From Euglena gracilis (taxonomy: Eukaryota; Euglenida; Euglenophyceae; Euglenales), in assembly GCA_039621445.1 (NCBI GenBank), contig CP154956.1, forward strand, positions 82,022,474 to 82,086,473: a stretch of 64,000 nucleotides of DNA, read 5' to 3'. Shown here piece by piece: positions 11,099 to 23,530 of this stretch (positions within the stretch are counted from its first letter, which is position 1; every line of letters begins with the position of its first letter). Made by a program: the position numbers and the translations under genes. The notes under the pieces were generated by a model, which saw nothing but the letters and a program-made list of their open reading frames with translations, was not told the DNA's origin and made no database searches.

Positions 11099-13371
11099 TA
11101 TAGGTCACCGTGTCCGGTTTCACTCATCTCAGCTTCCATGAAGTGGCCACTTTGAGAGTCTTTTATTCAGTACCCTTTTCAGGTCAGTCAATTTTGCGGG
11201 AGTCCATGCACGTGGTAGTGTCCTCTGTGGTTCATATACATCTGCCGTTGAATGGCTTGGCACATTCCTCGCTGTCGTGACCAAGTATCCCCTTTGTCCA
11301 AGCACCCAACCCTGGTTTTGACCCATTTTTACGGAGATTTTTCTGTTTTTTTCCTTTTTCGATCCAAGAAAAAAGGAAATAGAGGCAATCTGGGAATCGG
11401 CGGTTCCCAATTTTTTTGGGTTTTTTTGTGCCTGCATCCCGAAATTTCCTAAATCCCAAAGGTGCTACTTTTTTTCGTTTTCATCCTTGGGTTTTTATCT
11501 GTGTTTATTACATCGATTGTTTTGCACTGGACCGAAAATCGACCCCTAAAAACCGAACTCGAGGAAGTTTTTCAATACTGAAAGTTTTTGTCACAAAGTG
11601 CAGAAGGAAAAGGTCAACCCCTGGTGGTCCTGCATATATCCTAAGGGTTGAATACCCCTTGTTTATCCCATTGTTTAGGAAGTGAATTCCGCCTCACTTT
11701 AAAGCAGCCAGGATCCGAGGCAACATGTCTTTCTATGCCCCTCTTGGATTTTGGACAGCAATTGAAGTTCATCAAAGGTGATGGGATCACAGCACAGGCA
11801 AAAAATTCGGGAGATACATATAATGGGAAACCACTCTGATCGTCTCAGGATTCACCCTCAGTATAGTCACAATTCACACAAATGAGGTTGTCAATTTCGA
11901 GGTCCAATGCATGATGATTTTCATCACCACAGAAACAGACCACCAAAAGACCATTTTGGCTAAAAAACCTTAAAGAAAAAAAAAAAAAAAAAAAAAAAAA
12001 ATTTTGTGTTTTTGTGTTTCAAAATTAAAGAAGTTTGTGTTTTTGTGTTTTGTTTGGTGGTTTTTTGTCTCCCCTTTGCAAAAGAATTTCTGGCGCAATT
12101 TTTTTGGGCCATGAAAAAGGCCCAAAATCGCGTTTTCACAATTTTTTTGAAAAATCGGTCACAACATGCACCAAATTGTTCATGTTTCCCAGTGCGTTCC
12201 CCCCCCCCTGGTCCGAATGGAGAGGATGGAGAGGCCTGGATCCCCCTCTCATAATTTTTGTCCACACTGCCGATTTTTCTTTTTGCACAAAAACAAAGAA
12301 AGAAGCCTGTATTTCTGGGACGATGCATTTTTTGGATGCATGCTTGCAGGCCAGAGAATTTCTTAAGCCGGACCCCCCCCCCAAGGGGGGTTCAGCCACC
12401 AGCACTTTTTTTCCACCCACAGCTCCCAGTTGGGCAGCGGACCCCTTCCCCAGGGGTTGAACGGAGAGAAAGTTTTGCAGCCTGGCAAAGGTGGGCTGGC
12501 CGAAATATAAGGGGTCAACAATGGCCAAAAGGGGCCTTTTTTGAGGGTTTGAGGGGGGGTTTCACCTCAAAACTTTGGCAACATATAATTATTTTTATTA
12601 TTAATTAATATTAATTAATAATTATTAATTAATAAATTAATAATTATTAATTAATATTAATAATTATTAATTAATTAATATTAATTAATTAATTATTATT
12701 ATTATTATTATTAATTAATTATTATAAACATAACATATAAACATATAAATATACATTTTCCCAAACACTCTTCTCCTCCTGCACCAGGGAATGAATTGGG
12801 GGTCCAGCTGGCCGCTAAAAAAGTGCTGTCTGGATGTCCCCCACCTAGTCCAGGGTCCAGGGGCCGTGCTGGACTTGTTTTTGTTGTCATTGGTTTTTTG
12901 TTATCATTGGTTTTGATTCAGAGTGCTATTTTTTAGTCACATTGCGGTTTTTCCGTTTTTGCATAGCCTTTCTCGGAAAGTTGTCACCCAATCGGCTGGT
13001 GCCTCAAAATGACAAATTGGTGACAAGGAGTGGCCAAATGGACATTGCTTGAGGCAGAAATGACAAATTCGCATGGGGCAACAAAATTATGAGCCATGTC
13101 GAGCATTTGGAATTTGGCGATTTGACATTTTGGCATTTTTTAAGTGGCAGGCATCTTCTCGAGCCCATTGTTTACCAAACCAAATGGCTAGATTCTGGAT
13201 TCGGTCACAATCCCTGGTGGTCTTACTGGGCCGCCTCTGCCCGCTTCGTCAGAGAAGTGCCTTACCCCCCCCCCAAGAAATTGGCACAAAGGGACCACCT
13301 CCAACGGGGGGGGACCGCGGCCAGCCACCACCCCACAACACACCCGTCCCCTCCCCATCCCAGACACTTTC
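11099..13371. other. Probable intergenic stretch
   Basis: No convincing exon. It contains a poly(A) run near 11972-12001 and an unusual TTAATTA-rich block (12584-12755). The real gene signal resumes at the acceptor-like site at 13372. Confidence 0.45.
12584..12755 (+). repeat. TTAATTA-rich low-complexity block
   Basis: About 170 bases made almost only of TTAATTA, ATTATT and TATA units, sharply different from the flanks. It is self-complementary and could extrude or unwind easily. Confidence 0.85.
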
Positions 13372-13373
13372 CC
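13372..13373 (+). promoter_or_regulatory. Candidate spliced-leader acceptor, paralogue 1
   Basis: A C/T-rich tract ends in CCCAG 18 bases before the ATG at 13392. The other two paralogues have the same arrangement, as expected if leader RNA is trans-spliced onto the mRNA (known in Euglenozoa; inferred here). Confidence 0.4.
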
Positions 13374-13391
13374 CTCCGGCCGCCTCCACCC

Positions 13392-13482
13392 ATGGCGATG
13401 CCCACCACCCGCCAGCGGCTCAACAACCCCTTCGGCCCCGGCGTGGAGGGGAATTTCTTTTCCCCCCTCGGTCCCTCCCGAG
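13392..13482 (+). CDS. NPF-motif paralogue 1, exon A
   Basis: From ATG at 13392 it reads MAMPTTRQRLNNPFGPG followed by VEGNFFSPLGPSR. The core LNNPFGPGxEGN(L/F)FS is shared with exons at 29272 and 50705, so it is under selection. NPF tripeptides are classical ligands of EH-domain endocytic proteins, but the family is not recognised and the motif alone proves nothing. The exon ends at CGAG, which is repeated at the start of exon B (ATGCGAG), so the exact cut is ambiguous by up to four bases. The frame continues as SR joined to GNNPFG. Confidence 0.6.
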
Positions 13483-14454
13483 CCCCTGGCCTGCCCCACA
13501 GCCAGAGCCCTTCGGAGCCGGGTGGCAGTTCTCCCCACCTCGTTTGTTGGGCGGGGGGCTGGTGACCCAAGCGCTTCCATCTCACCCATCCGTTGCTTTT
13601 GTGGGGTATCTCGGTGGCTTGATGCTGTGGCATGACACCAAGTCCCACATCCATGCACCGTGTGCCAATCCACTTCCATCAGCATCGCCATGCCCCCCCT
13701 TGTAACCAGTGGTCATTCTTTGTCCAAGTTCTCCTCCCCTGGTGGGAGACAACTTTGAAATTTTTGTCAACAGTCAACCCTCTTAATTCAACCGGAGCAC
13801 AGTATGGCAATGATGGCTGTGCACATGATGCAGTGCATCCTGCAGTTTTTACGCATTTGTCTTTGGTAACCCCAAACCCAAACGACACCAGGCTGGCATA
13901 TTCCACATTGCATACCCCAGGGCCTTCAATCCAACATAAGATATTATAATAAGATATTCAATCACTCAAGGTTTTAGGTCCTAGATCAAGGAATTTCTTA
14001 AACTGGACCCACCTTGCCCCCCCCCCGCCGGTTGCCTTTTTTCCAGCCAGCAGCACGAAGCAGGGCTGCACACTCCCCCCCCCAGGGTTGAGTGAAAACA
14101 CAGCTATCGTAGCCCAGCAAAAAAATGCTGGTGATGGCATTTTTGATGGTTTATTGGGTCTTCACCTTGAAAGTTTGGTAGAAAAGAAATGCCACCGTGC
14201 CAGATTTGGACGTTTTGGCCTGTTTTTGGGGGGGGGGGTTCCAGCCAAGTCCAGCCCAGCATCCAGCCCCCGGACTCCGACCCACCCCCTGGACTCCCCC
14301 ACTCGGGGGTCCAGGAGGGTCCAGCAAGCCCCTCTTTCCCAGCTGTTCGTTGCCTGTCCCCCCAATCCCCGGCAAATTGAACTCTTCAAAGATGGAAATC
14401 CCTCCCGCGGGAGGGATGGCGTTTTTCTCTCACCTGTCTGGCGGGCCATGCGAG
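13483..14454 (+). other. Nonconventional intron A-B of paralogue 1
   Basis: TGGCCTGCCCCACAG (13487-13501) pairs with CTGTCTGGCGGGCCA (14434-14448) at 13 of 15 positions, including one G-U. There are no GT-AG ends. CGAG is repeated at both borders. Confidence 0.55.
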
Positions 14455-14573
14455 GCAACAACCCCTTTGGCGTCGGCCGCCCGGAGAGCCCGTTCTCCCC
14501 GACACCCCCTTTCGGTCCTGTCCCGGCCGGGCTTCTTTCTCTGCCCCTCTGCAGGTCGTCAGCCCCTCCAAAT
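14454..14573 (+). CDS. NPF-motif paralogue 1, exon B
   Basis: Reads GNNPFGVGRPESPFSPTPPF and then a Pro/Leu-rich stretch ending RSSAPP. It aligns with exon B at 30421 (GNNPFGRGRPESPFLP ... GSAQP) and 51475 (GNNPFGPGRPDSPFLT ... NSAQP). Exons A and B each carry one NNPFG motif, so the protein has at least two tandem NPF sites. The 3' border is uncertain; I place it after the conserved S-A-x-P. Confidence 0.55.
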
Positions 14574-17500
14574 GGTCATGCACTGTCCACCTCCTGTTCT
14601 CCAAGAGGGTCCATGCCCAAAACCCGCCAAGCTCACCCATGAGGAATGGCATACCCCCTCGTGTTTGCAAATGCCCCTTATTGGACCAAACTTTTATCGG
14701 TATGCTGTTCACTGGGCGCAGTGGGGTGCAATGCAGGGGTGGGGGACACAAACGGCTTTCTGGAGGGTCCCCTATGACCTTTTCAGAAATCAGAAATCAG
14801 AAAAAACTTTTCAGAATTAAAGAAAACTCAATTTGGCTTGGGGTCCATCCATGCAAATCACACGCCCCCTCCCTTCATGCTCGGGAACAGAAAAGGAAGC
14901 GTGGGGCCGCCTAGTGCCATTCGCAGGACCACAAGCTCCTCCCGGCCGCAAGGCGCCCAGCCACGGTGGCCGGCACCCCCCCGTCCCTCCCCAGTCGCCA
15001 TCAAAAGTCCCAAGTGCCGGGTTTCCCTTCAACAAACTCTTGCGATGGGCTTGGGATTTTGGTCATATTTTTTCAGCGAAGGCATAAGAAATGAAAAGTA
15101 AAGACCCAGCTCTAAAATTTTTCGCCTCTTTTTTTTTTTGTGCAGTGTTGCAAAAATCCTTGCAGGGTCTCTTTTAAAAAGAAATTGGGTCACCCCAAAT
15201 TGGGCAACCACTGACCTTCTCCCCATCTCTTAATGGGAAACAGGTTTTCTCTTCTATGATTTTGACAGTTTTAGGTTTCTCTGCTGGTGAAGCTATTTCA
15301 AAGCCGGATCTGATGCAGGATTGTCAATTTGCCACCAGAGCGTGGAGACTGAGAAAGGTGTGCATTAGTTACTTCTTTACTTTTTTAGAAACTCATTTTG
15401 ATCCTCAGGACCCTGGGGTGAAAAGTGGTGCCTCCTCCAGCTTAAAGGATGGCATATATGGGCTTGCCAGATGGGAAGGTCAAACGTTTTCCCACGGTGT
15501 CTGAGCTTGGCCAAAAATCGGAACCAGCGGCAACAGCCCCCAGGTTCAGCAAAATTTTAAAGGGTTGGATGCTCAGAACTTCTGGGGGGGATTGAATTTG
15601 CATGAAAATTCCTTGATAATAAAACCCCACCCCAACTTATAAACCCCCCACAACCAATCAAACCAAACCAACCCCTGGATGTCCTTTGGAGCCAAAAATT
15701 AAAATATGTTTATTGGGGTCCAGGGCTGGAAGAAAGCCAAAAGGAGAGGATTCTGATTGATGGTGAGCAGTTTTTGGTTCAAGGTTCAGAAAGGATCCAA
15801 AATGGAAATCAAAAGTATTTTCAGACTCTTCAAGACCGAAGGTTACTCTTTGGTTTTGGATGCCAGAGAAAAGGTTTTGAGAGCTTTCCATTTAAAAAAA
15901 ATGAATTGTTGTGGATGTTTTTGAGGACAAGCAAGAGTTGTACATGACCAAAGGAAATTCGGGTTTTCAATTCAATTGGAGCAAGCTTTGCAAAGTGGTT
16001 ATTTTTTAAAGCGCCTTAAAAAGCCTTAAAAAGCCTAAAAAAAAATTGGGAAATCTGTCAGGCTTTTCCCCCCTTGTCAATTTCAAAAATGGTCACAAAA
16101 TTGTGTTTGGAGCACACCAGCATGATTTTGTGCATCCGGACTGGGTTGATCAATATTGGAGTCCTTTATTGGGAATGATCACTGTTACATCCCAGAAATT
16201 TCTCCCAATGTGAAGTTTTTTTGCTGTGCACAGGTTTCGAAGCAAAAACTGCTCACTGGGAGCGTTTTCTTCAAACATCCTCCTAGGGACAGGTTTAGCT
16301 GGGTTTTAGAAGGGACAGGCTAGGCATATATTTAAGGAGTTTTTGCAATCGCTGGTCCTGGAAGGCGAGGAATGGCCTAAAGGCCAAGGATATTGGGGGG
16401 CACTTTGGGGGGGGGGGAGCGCCGAATGCGCCTGGTCCCCTATAATTCCCTTCAGGCGATTTTTGGCTGAGAGCATAAATATGTGACTGACTGGGGGTGA
16501 TGAATTTCTGAACGTGAAGCGTTGCCGACGGGGATAACTCTGTTAGAGAATTTTTGGACAAAACTTTAAACGGCTGGAACGGCTGGAACTGGCTGGGGAC
16601 AGTTCTTCACAAAAACGTCTTTGAATATTTTCAAAAATATTTAAGAATTCACTGAGACATTTACTGAGACATCAAAAAGGGAAGCCTGACCCCAATCCCC
16701 ATCCTAAATTTGGACCAAGATCCTAACAGGCTCTGCACGGATGCCACCCCGCATTTATGACCCCCTGGTCGACCAACCAAAAGACAACTCCCCATGGAAG
16801 AATGGGGGGGGGAAACACAGGCTCGGGACGTTTTTTTGCCACAATCCTTCATTGTTTTAAAAAATATTTTCATTGACCGCCATCAATGTCAAAAAATGGG
16901 CATTTGGGGGCCATGTTTGGCCATTTCACAGCCGTTGAAGTGAGGAAGGCAGGAGAAAAACCTACACTGCCAAAATGGAAGGAATGGTGGTGGGCATCAC
17001 ATTGCACACGGCGGGCAAAGATTGTCCACGGTTCTGAAATAGTGAGGATCACTGTTTTTTGAAACCTTGGGTACTCTCTGATTTCTACTGGACACTGACA
17101 CAGTACCACCTCCCTTTAATTCACATAATTATGGCTTTGTTGGAACGTTGGAAGAATCCGGCAGTCCACCCACCCCTCTGGATTGGGAGGGGCGTTGTAT
17201 CCTTTTTCACGCCACTCCTCTTTTTGGGACCAAAAGCATTGAGTAAGCTTGATACTCATATTGGACTCACGTTTGTTCAATTTGTTCCCTACTTAAAAAA
17301 AAGAAAAAAAAGAGGAAAACAGGCACGCATTGCTCGCACACTGAGTGACACACACTGCCCACATTTGTGATCCCTAGACGGCTTCTTTCTGTTTGCCAAT
17401 GGGGGGGATTGATCGTTGGATCTTTGGACACGGGTTATTCCTTCAGCAACAACCCGTGGTCCAAAGAATTGTCCCCCGACAATTTCCCATGTCACGTTGA

Positions 17501-18657
17501 ACGTCGTGCCGCCCTGGGGGTCCTTGGGTGACACACAGTGCTTCGGTGACAGTGCCAAAAAAGCTGTGTTTTCGAGAAACAACTGGGGGGGGGGGGCGGA
17601 CGTCCCAGTTCCTCAAAAAGGAGCCCGGTCGGGCATTTCCTCCCCCTCCCCTGGCCCGCCCTGCACACCGCCCGGCCTCTTCTCCTGGGGCCGCCGTGGC
17701 TGCCCTCCCAACGACGCCACCCCGCTGTAGGCCCAGAACCGGGACAATACCCGGGGAAGTCCACCATGGGACCACCCCACAAAGACCCCCAGACACAGCC
17801 CAACCGGAAGTCCAGGGCCGCGTCGCATTGGATCGTTCGTTAATTTGCGCCCCGGCTGGACGTCCTGCAGATGGCACCAGGCTTCTGCTCATGGGTTTGC
17901 AGTACCCCCCCCCCAAGGGGAATGCAGGGGGATGCAGCTGGTCTAATTTTGGCTGGTGGAGTAGTGGACTCCAGGCTTTTTTTCAGTCAGGTGCCTACCC
18001 CACCCCGGGTGGCCACCTCCTGTGTCCGACAGCAAAAGAGGGGCTCTCGCGTCCCCTGCCTCCCCATAGCCTGAAAAGTCGAACCAGGTTGGGAGGTGCT
18101 GGAAACCGATGACCACCCTTGGGGTCTTGGAGCAGAAGACCCCCACACAGACCATACAGACAAGAGAGGAAAGAGGAGACACCTGGGCCGTGGACTAGAG
18201 TAGCTGCAGGCACGAGTAGGCCGGAAAAACTGCAGTGAAGGAGGCTCGGAAGGGCGTGTCCGCCAGCAAAAGAGGGGCTCTCGCGTCCCCTGCCTCCCCA
18301 TAGCCTGAAGAGTCGAACCAGGTTGGGAGGTGCTGGAAACCGATGAACGCCATTTCCTGGGTCGTGGACTAGAGTAGCCGGCTGGGAGCGGTGAAGGAGA
18401 CCCAGGGGGTGGACCCGGCAGCAAAGTAAGGTTCGCCTTTGCCCCCAGGAGGGGGGGTGCCTGACCGGGTTCCAAGTGGGTGTGCTTGTGGGACAGGGCT
18501 GCCCCGGGAGGTGCCTCCGGGCCTGGAACAGACCTGCCCATGAGTTTGTTCCCAATTGAGTGGACCTTTCCACTGAGTTGGGAACCACACCTGCTGGGGT
18601 CGTGGACTGGAGTAACCCGTGCGTCGTCACGGTGAAGGAGACCCCCCCTAACTAAAG
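14574..18657. other. Presumed intron DNA of paralogue 1
   Basis: Mostly AT-rich filler with C/G runs. GC-rich patches at 14900-15040 and 17640-17830 have open frames on the + strand (Pro/Ala/Arg-rich), but I could not connect them by splice sites or paralogue matches, so no exon is called. Confidence 0.35.
18013..18350 (+). repeat. Direct duplication of about 95 bases, spaced 247 bases
   Basis: 18013-18105 and 18260-18352 are nearly identical (CAGCAAAAGAGGGGCTCTCG ... GGTGCTGGAAACCGATGA). The motif CGTGGACTAGAGTAG also recurs at 18190 and 18361, with a related form near 18601. The 288-codon minus-strand frame across this region simply repeats the duplication and is probably not a gene. Confidence 0.7.
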
Positions 18658-18704
18658 TGGAGTATGTGCCTGGCGGGCGCCTGGTGGCCGGCGTCGTAAA
18701 CAAG
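18658..18704 (+). CDS. Candidate internal exon, conventional splice sites
   Basis: CTAACTAAAG looks like a branch point plus acceptor, and AAG/GTAAAC is a clean donor. The 47 bases between read VEYVPGGRLVAGVVNK in GC3-rich codons. It lies within the span of paralogue 1, but no matching exon was found in the other copies. Family unknown. Confidence 0.4.
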
Positions 18705-18711
18705 GTAAACC

Positions 18712-19165
18712 CCCCCCATTTAGAACGACCCCCCTCTGATAACGAACCCCCCCCATTTATAACGACCCATCCTGGAATTTCCACCAAAAAAAGAAATATA
18801 ACGACCCATGGTTGACAAAGAGCAGAAAGCACGGGTAAGATGATGCATCTCACGTAAGAGCGTCCAGGCTCACCGGTGTTTACTTGAAGTATGAGCGGAT
18901 CGACCGCTGCTTGGACGGGGGCGTGGTCAGGGTGGGCGGAGGAGCAGAGCCTACAGAGGACCCTTGCACATCCTCATCAAACTTCTTTACAACGTCATCA
19001 ACTGGGGTGTGAACCCAGGTGGATGGCATGATGGATGGATGGTAGAAAGCGTGTCAGACATAGCTGCGGTAAAACAGCAAAGCCCCCCTCTGATAACGAC
19101 CCCCCATTTATAACGACCCCCTCTGGATTTTCCACCAACTGAAAAGTCAGATAACGACCCGTCGT
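18712..19165 (+). repeat. Repeated block CTCTGATAACGACCCCC..TTTATAACGACCC
   Basis: A unit of roughly 90 bases (CTCTGATAACGA, C run, ATTTATAACGACCC, TTCCACCA) occurs at about 18733-18808 and again at 19088-19160. Between them, 18872-18945 reads LTGVYLKYERIDRCLDGG on the + strand, a possible exon without clear borders. Confidence 0.5.
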
Positions 19166-20799
19166 CATATTCAGGGGGGGGGTTTAAGTCCCGCCAGGCT
19201 CCGGCCACCTCCAAGTACACAGACAAAAAGAGCCAGAGGCGAACAACAGCGCCAGGCCAGAAGAAGGGATAAAAGGCACCACAAAAAAAACAGCCACAGT
19301 GCACACAGGGGGGGGTGCTAGGGGCAGGCACCCCATAGCACCCCTGCCGACCCCCCCCGGGGGGGTTAGGGTTTCGAGGGTGGGTTGGGCAGGCACCCCT
19401 GTCCGGCGACCGATCCCGTTTTCTTTACCCTTTTGGCAAGGGCCTACCCGGCCCTGGGTACACGGGCTGCCCCGCCCACTCCGCCCTGGGGGGGTGTGCC
19501 TGCTCTGGGCAGGCACCCTGTAGCACCCACCCACCCCCCTTAGTTGCACTAAGGCTTCTTGTCACCCACCCACCCCCCCCCCCGGTCGGTAAAAAAAAAG
19601 CCTGGTGGACTCTTCCTGGGGGGTCTGCTTGCAGGGCTAGCTGTGGAAGATTTCTCCCCATTCGCCGGCGCAGAGTGCTGGAAAATTGACCCCCCAAAGA
19701 CTGCCCAAAAATGCCCTTTTTTGCAGTTTTTGGGATCTTTTTTTCAAAACAAAATCAGCCAGAAAACATATTAAAACCTTTATTTTCCACCTCAGCACAC
19801 AACACGGGAGGAATTTGTTTCAAGTTGAGGACCCCTGGGACTCCCCCCCGGGGGGGGGGGGGTTGTAACTGGCTTGTTAGCAAGCTTGCTTGGCCACCAA
19901 CTGGCTGGCTTTTTTATATTGGCAAGTAAAATGGCAAGCTAGTGAACCCCCCGGTGGTCTTTTGGCAAAAGCCTGGATGGTACGCGCCTCACTGCTGTGA
20001 CTTCTCAGAAGCGCTGTGGGCCACCATCCCCTAGAAGAGTGGTGGGTCCATGAATCGAAGTATTTGTCATCGAGACCAGAAATGTTGACGCAGTTAAAAA
20101 TGATGCATGTTTTAGGGAATTGGTGGTGTTTATGTTGGGTGGTCAGGAAACGAGGTTGCCCCATGGCTGGAAACCGTCATCATGTTCCAGTACCGTGGGC
20201 AATCATGTGGAAAGCTCTAAAACGAGCTGCCTGAGAAGTTGTCCCTCGCCGATTTGTCAGGTGACAATTCCCCGGATGGGGGGAGGGGTAGTTATGTAGC
20301 TTGGTACACCAAGCCCGGCCAGGTGGCCCACAGCCTGTCAAGGCATAGGGCCGCAGCCAATATGGGCCGCAACCCCCCAGCCTCGTATATGTGGTGTATT
20401 GCGTCCGGTGATGTGTGTCCGCCCTGTGCCCTGGCCAGGGCCGTTCCCCTTTCGTTTCCATCCTTCCCTGCCTGGGCCTGTGCAGGCCGTGCACCCGACC
20501 CGGTGGTATCTTTCTTTTGCCGTTGGAAACAGCACAATTCCAGGCGGGGCCTTGTTCACAGGCGGGGTGAACAAGGATCTGCCTTTGGCACGGCTGGTGC
20601 ATGACACACACCCCGTGTCAACCGCGCTTTATCATATTTTAGAGTGTCTGAGTTGGCCACCTGCCTCAGCTTATAATATTTTGGGGGGCAAACAAGGCGT
20701 TGAAAGAATGGCTAAATTCCCAGCAAGGGAATGAGGGAGGGAATCCTGGCTGTGGATGCGGTCTGTTCACTTTTCTCTTTTCCTCCGCTCCATTTCCAG

Positions 20800-20931
20800 G
20801 ACCAAGCCACAGCCCCACTGGCCATAATTGTCCTTTCCCCTTCAGTGCGCTCAATACAGCGCGTGCGACCTCCTGGATTGCCTCATCGTATTGCTGCCTC
20901 TGTGAAAGGCCCATTTATCCTCTTCCCATAG
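20800..20931 (+). CDS. Candidate terminal exon after a long pyrimidine tract
   Basis: A 30-base pyrimidine-rich tract ends in TTTCCAG (20793-20799). The following frame reads DQATAPLAIIVLSPSVRSIQ and on to a TAG at 20929-20931 (43 codons). Within the span of paralogue 1. No family recognised; moderate codon bias. Confidence 0.3.
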   Translation, partial: DQATAPLAIIVLSPSVRSIQRVRPPGLPHRIAASVKGPFILFP

Positions 20932-22265
20932 TCTCCATTGGGCCCGGGAGACGTTCTCTGGCCTCACAACAAGTGTGCATGAGATTGCATAATCTTTTTT
21001 CCTGTTCGATGGCTTTCTTTTTGCTCATTTCTCGGCTTTCCCAATTTGGATGGTCTCTTTTTTAGTCCAATAAGCCAACAAAGGAACAGGAAAATTAGCG
21101 AACAAAGGAAAGCCCCCTAATCCAGTGAAGATGATCCATCTGACCTAACCAAGCCAATTAATGGATATCCACCCTTGAACGCCAAGCCATTCAAACACTC
21201 ACTCACTGAAGAGAGCCTTCACCCCAGCCTGTCAGCGAAGTGTTCACCCCGAGATTTCGAACCTCTGTATTTACCCCCGCCATGTTGAATTCCAATCTCA
21301 GGCAAAAAGCACGGGCAGGCAGAGGAGAAGCTGGTAGCCTGGTGAGCACTGTTGCACAGATTGTCGGGGGAGGGGGTGCTTTGTGCTGTGGGGTGCCTGT
21401 CCATTAGCCACCCCAGGGAGTCCGTTGGGTCCGTGGCCCTGGCTGACCCAGTGAGCTTTCCCTTGAAAATGGTTATTTTCAAGGGGCCCTGGCGCCTTCG
21501 GGCTGTGCTGTGGCACTACCCGAATTTTTGAACCCAGGGGATACAAAATGCCACCCCTCCCGTTTTTGCACATTTGCATTTTGGATCCCGCCTGGGGGGT
21601 TAAGACCTTACCACAAGAACCACAGGAAAAGACGCACCTCGAGCGCCATTGCCCGCCAAAGCACCAAGAGTGACATTTCCTGACAGCAGCAAGGTGCCAA
21701 GTGCAAGAAAGGCAACTTGAACAAAAAGTACAATTTTTTGAAGTTTTGATTATGAACACGAATATTAAGCACAAATCTTTGTATTTTTTTCTCGCACCCC
21801 TCCCCCCCCAAAGTGCCCAGATGCTTGCTTCCTCACCCCACCAGTGGCCGTCCCCCGCCTTCACCGCTAGCCGGAAGCACTTCTCTCCGCATGGGTCCGC
21901 CAGAGGTCTGTTCTGGGCCGGTCTATTTTGTGTCCCAGTGCAGGGCAGAACCAAGGGAGCAGTTGGATGGAAAGGACACCAAGATGTTTTCTCTCCCCTA
22001 GAGTATATGTCAGCCAATGACGGCAAGGCAACAGAAGTAATGTCGGTGTTTTTCTGCTGCAAATGCAAATGCGGAAAAAAAAACAGATTGGAGTTGTATG
22101 GCACAGATCTTTTCATTTTCTTCAGAGATGTTGTTTGTGTTTTTTTTTTAAAAAAGGGGTGTGAAATGTATTTGTACCATAATTCCCTGTCGTTTGAAGG
22201 ATTTTTGCATTTTTTTTCAGCCACAGTGTCAGGTTGAGGTGGGCACCTCAGTCTTAATCCCGCAG

Positions 22266-22465
22266 CCAACAACTTTGTCTCTGCCCTGCTCCAATGCCCC
22301 ACCATAGCCTCTGCTGAATCAGACATCTACTGCACCGCTGCGGTGTGTCAGCCCTCGCCCCCAACCCCACCCCCAAGCTCAACGTACGACCCACCGCCCA
22401 CGGCTCCAGTGCACCAAACCATCCCAGCCGCCCTGGGGTTCCACACGCTGCTCCACCCACTTTAA
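22266..22465 (+). CDS. Candidate terminal exon, Pro-rich
   Basis: After CCCGCAG (acceptor-like) the frame AANNFVSALLQCPTIASAES, then ESDIYCTAAVCQPSPPTPPP, runs 66 codons to TAA at 22463-22465 with no ATG. Base composition is more codon-like than the flanks. It could end paralogue 1, but a competing candidate lies at 27516-27866. Not recognised. Confidence 0.3.
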
Positions 22466-23530
22466 AGCCAAGGATGCCTCCAATCGCACAAGGGCCAGAG
22501 GGAGCAAGGGTACAGCTGCCTTGTGCGATGTGTGTTGGATTTTCAATGTGCAATATTCAACATTCAGAGAGTCTTGTTAGTGTTACTTTTTCGTGAATTT
22601 GCTCAGTATTATTTTGAATTTTTTTTTGTGTTGTTGTGTTATATTGTCATGTTAATTGTTATGTCTATACTTATATATATTATTGTATCGATTATTATGT
22701 GTATTATTATGTCTATTATTATAAATATTGGGCTGTTATTTCAGCTGTTCTCTGTAGTTCGGCAAAAGATTGACCTCAGACGCGGTTGTGGCAAACGTTC
22801 TGTGCTCCATCCACTTTGCTGTTGTACCTTGGGCGATCCCCGTCCATTTTGCTGTTATCGAGCAAATCAACTCCCCAGGGGGGGGGGCCTGAGTGGGGGG
22901 CTTTCAAAAGTGGATGGACAGGGTTTGCGTCCGGGGAAAAGGGGATCCCAGAAAACTTGGGGAGGCCCGAGGAGGCTCCCCAAAGCCTCCCCGGAGTCTG
23001 GGATTAGGTTACCTGAGACTCTGCAGATGCTCCCAGTGCCTCCTCCAAGTAACCAATTTTGTGCGCAACATGCACACACAAAGGGAGGTTGTTATTGGTG
23101 GGCAACAGCGTTCACTCATGAAAGCCGTGGCTTGCACACCCAAAGGGATTTTGTTCTTGGAGAGCGTGGGAAGGGGGTGTAGGGGGTTCGGGGGGGGGGG
23201 GGATCATGCAAATGGCCTGTCACAAAATGGTTTTCTGGGGATCCGGGGAGCCTCCCAGAGCGGGGATTCCTCGGAGCTTGGTTATCGGGAGGCTCCGGAG
23301 AGCCTCCCCACGGCTTCCCCAGCCTCCTCCCCACAGTTCCCCAGAGCCACCTGCGGGTTACCCCCCGGGCACTTCCCCCCCCCCCCCAGGGTTCGATATA
23401 AGGAGGGCGTACATGGTTTAGGTGGGGGGTGCCCCCCCCCCCTCCTGGCGCAGGGGGGGGTCCGACACCCCCCCCCCCACTGTTTAGGTGGGGGGGGGTG
23501 TCCCCCCCCCCACCCCCCCCCTCCTGGCCC

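Larger units (their letters stand above)
18705..23477. other. Long stretch with only weak exon candidates
   Basis: Apart from the candidates at 20800 and 22266 and the repeat at 18.7-19.2 kb, I see no exon. A short ATTATT-rich block lies at 22640-22740. Confidence 0.4.

Noticed and set aside
17987-18853. 288-codon minus-strand frame with internal repeats
   Set aside because: The peptide repeat mirrors a DNA duplication; no splice, start or family evidence.
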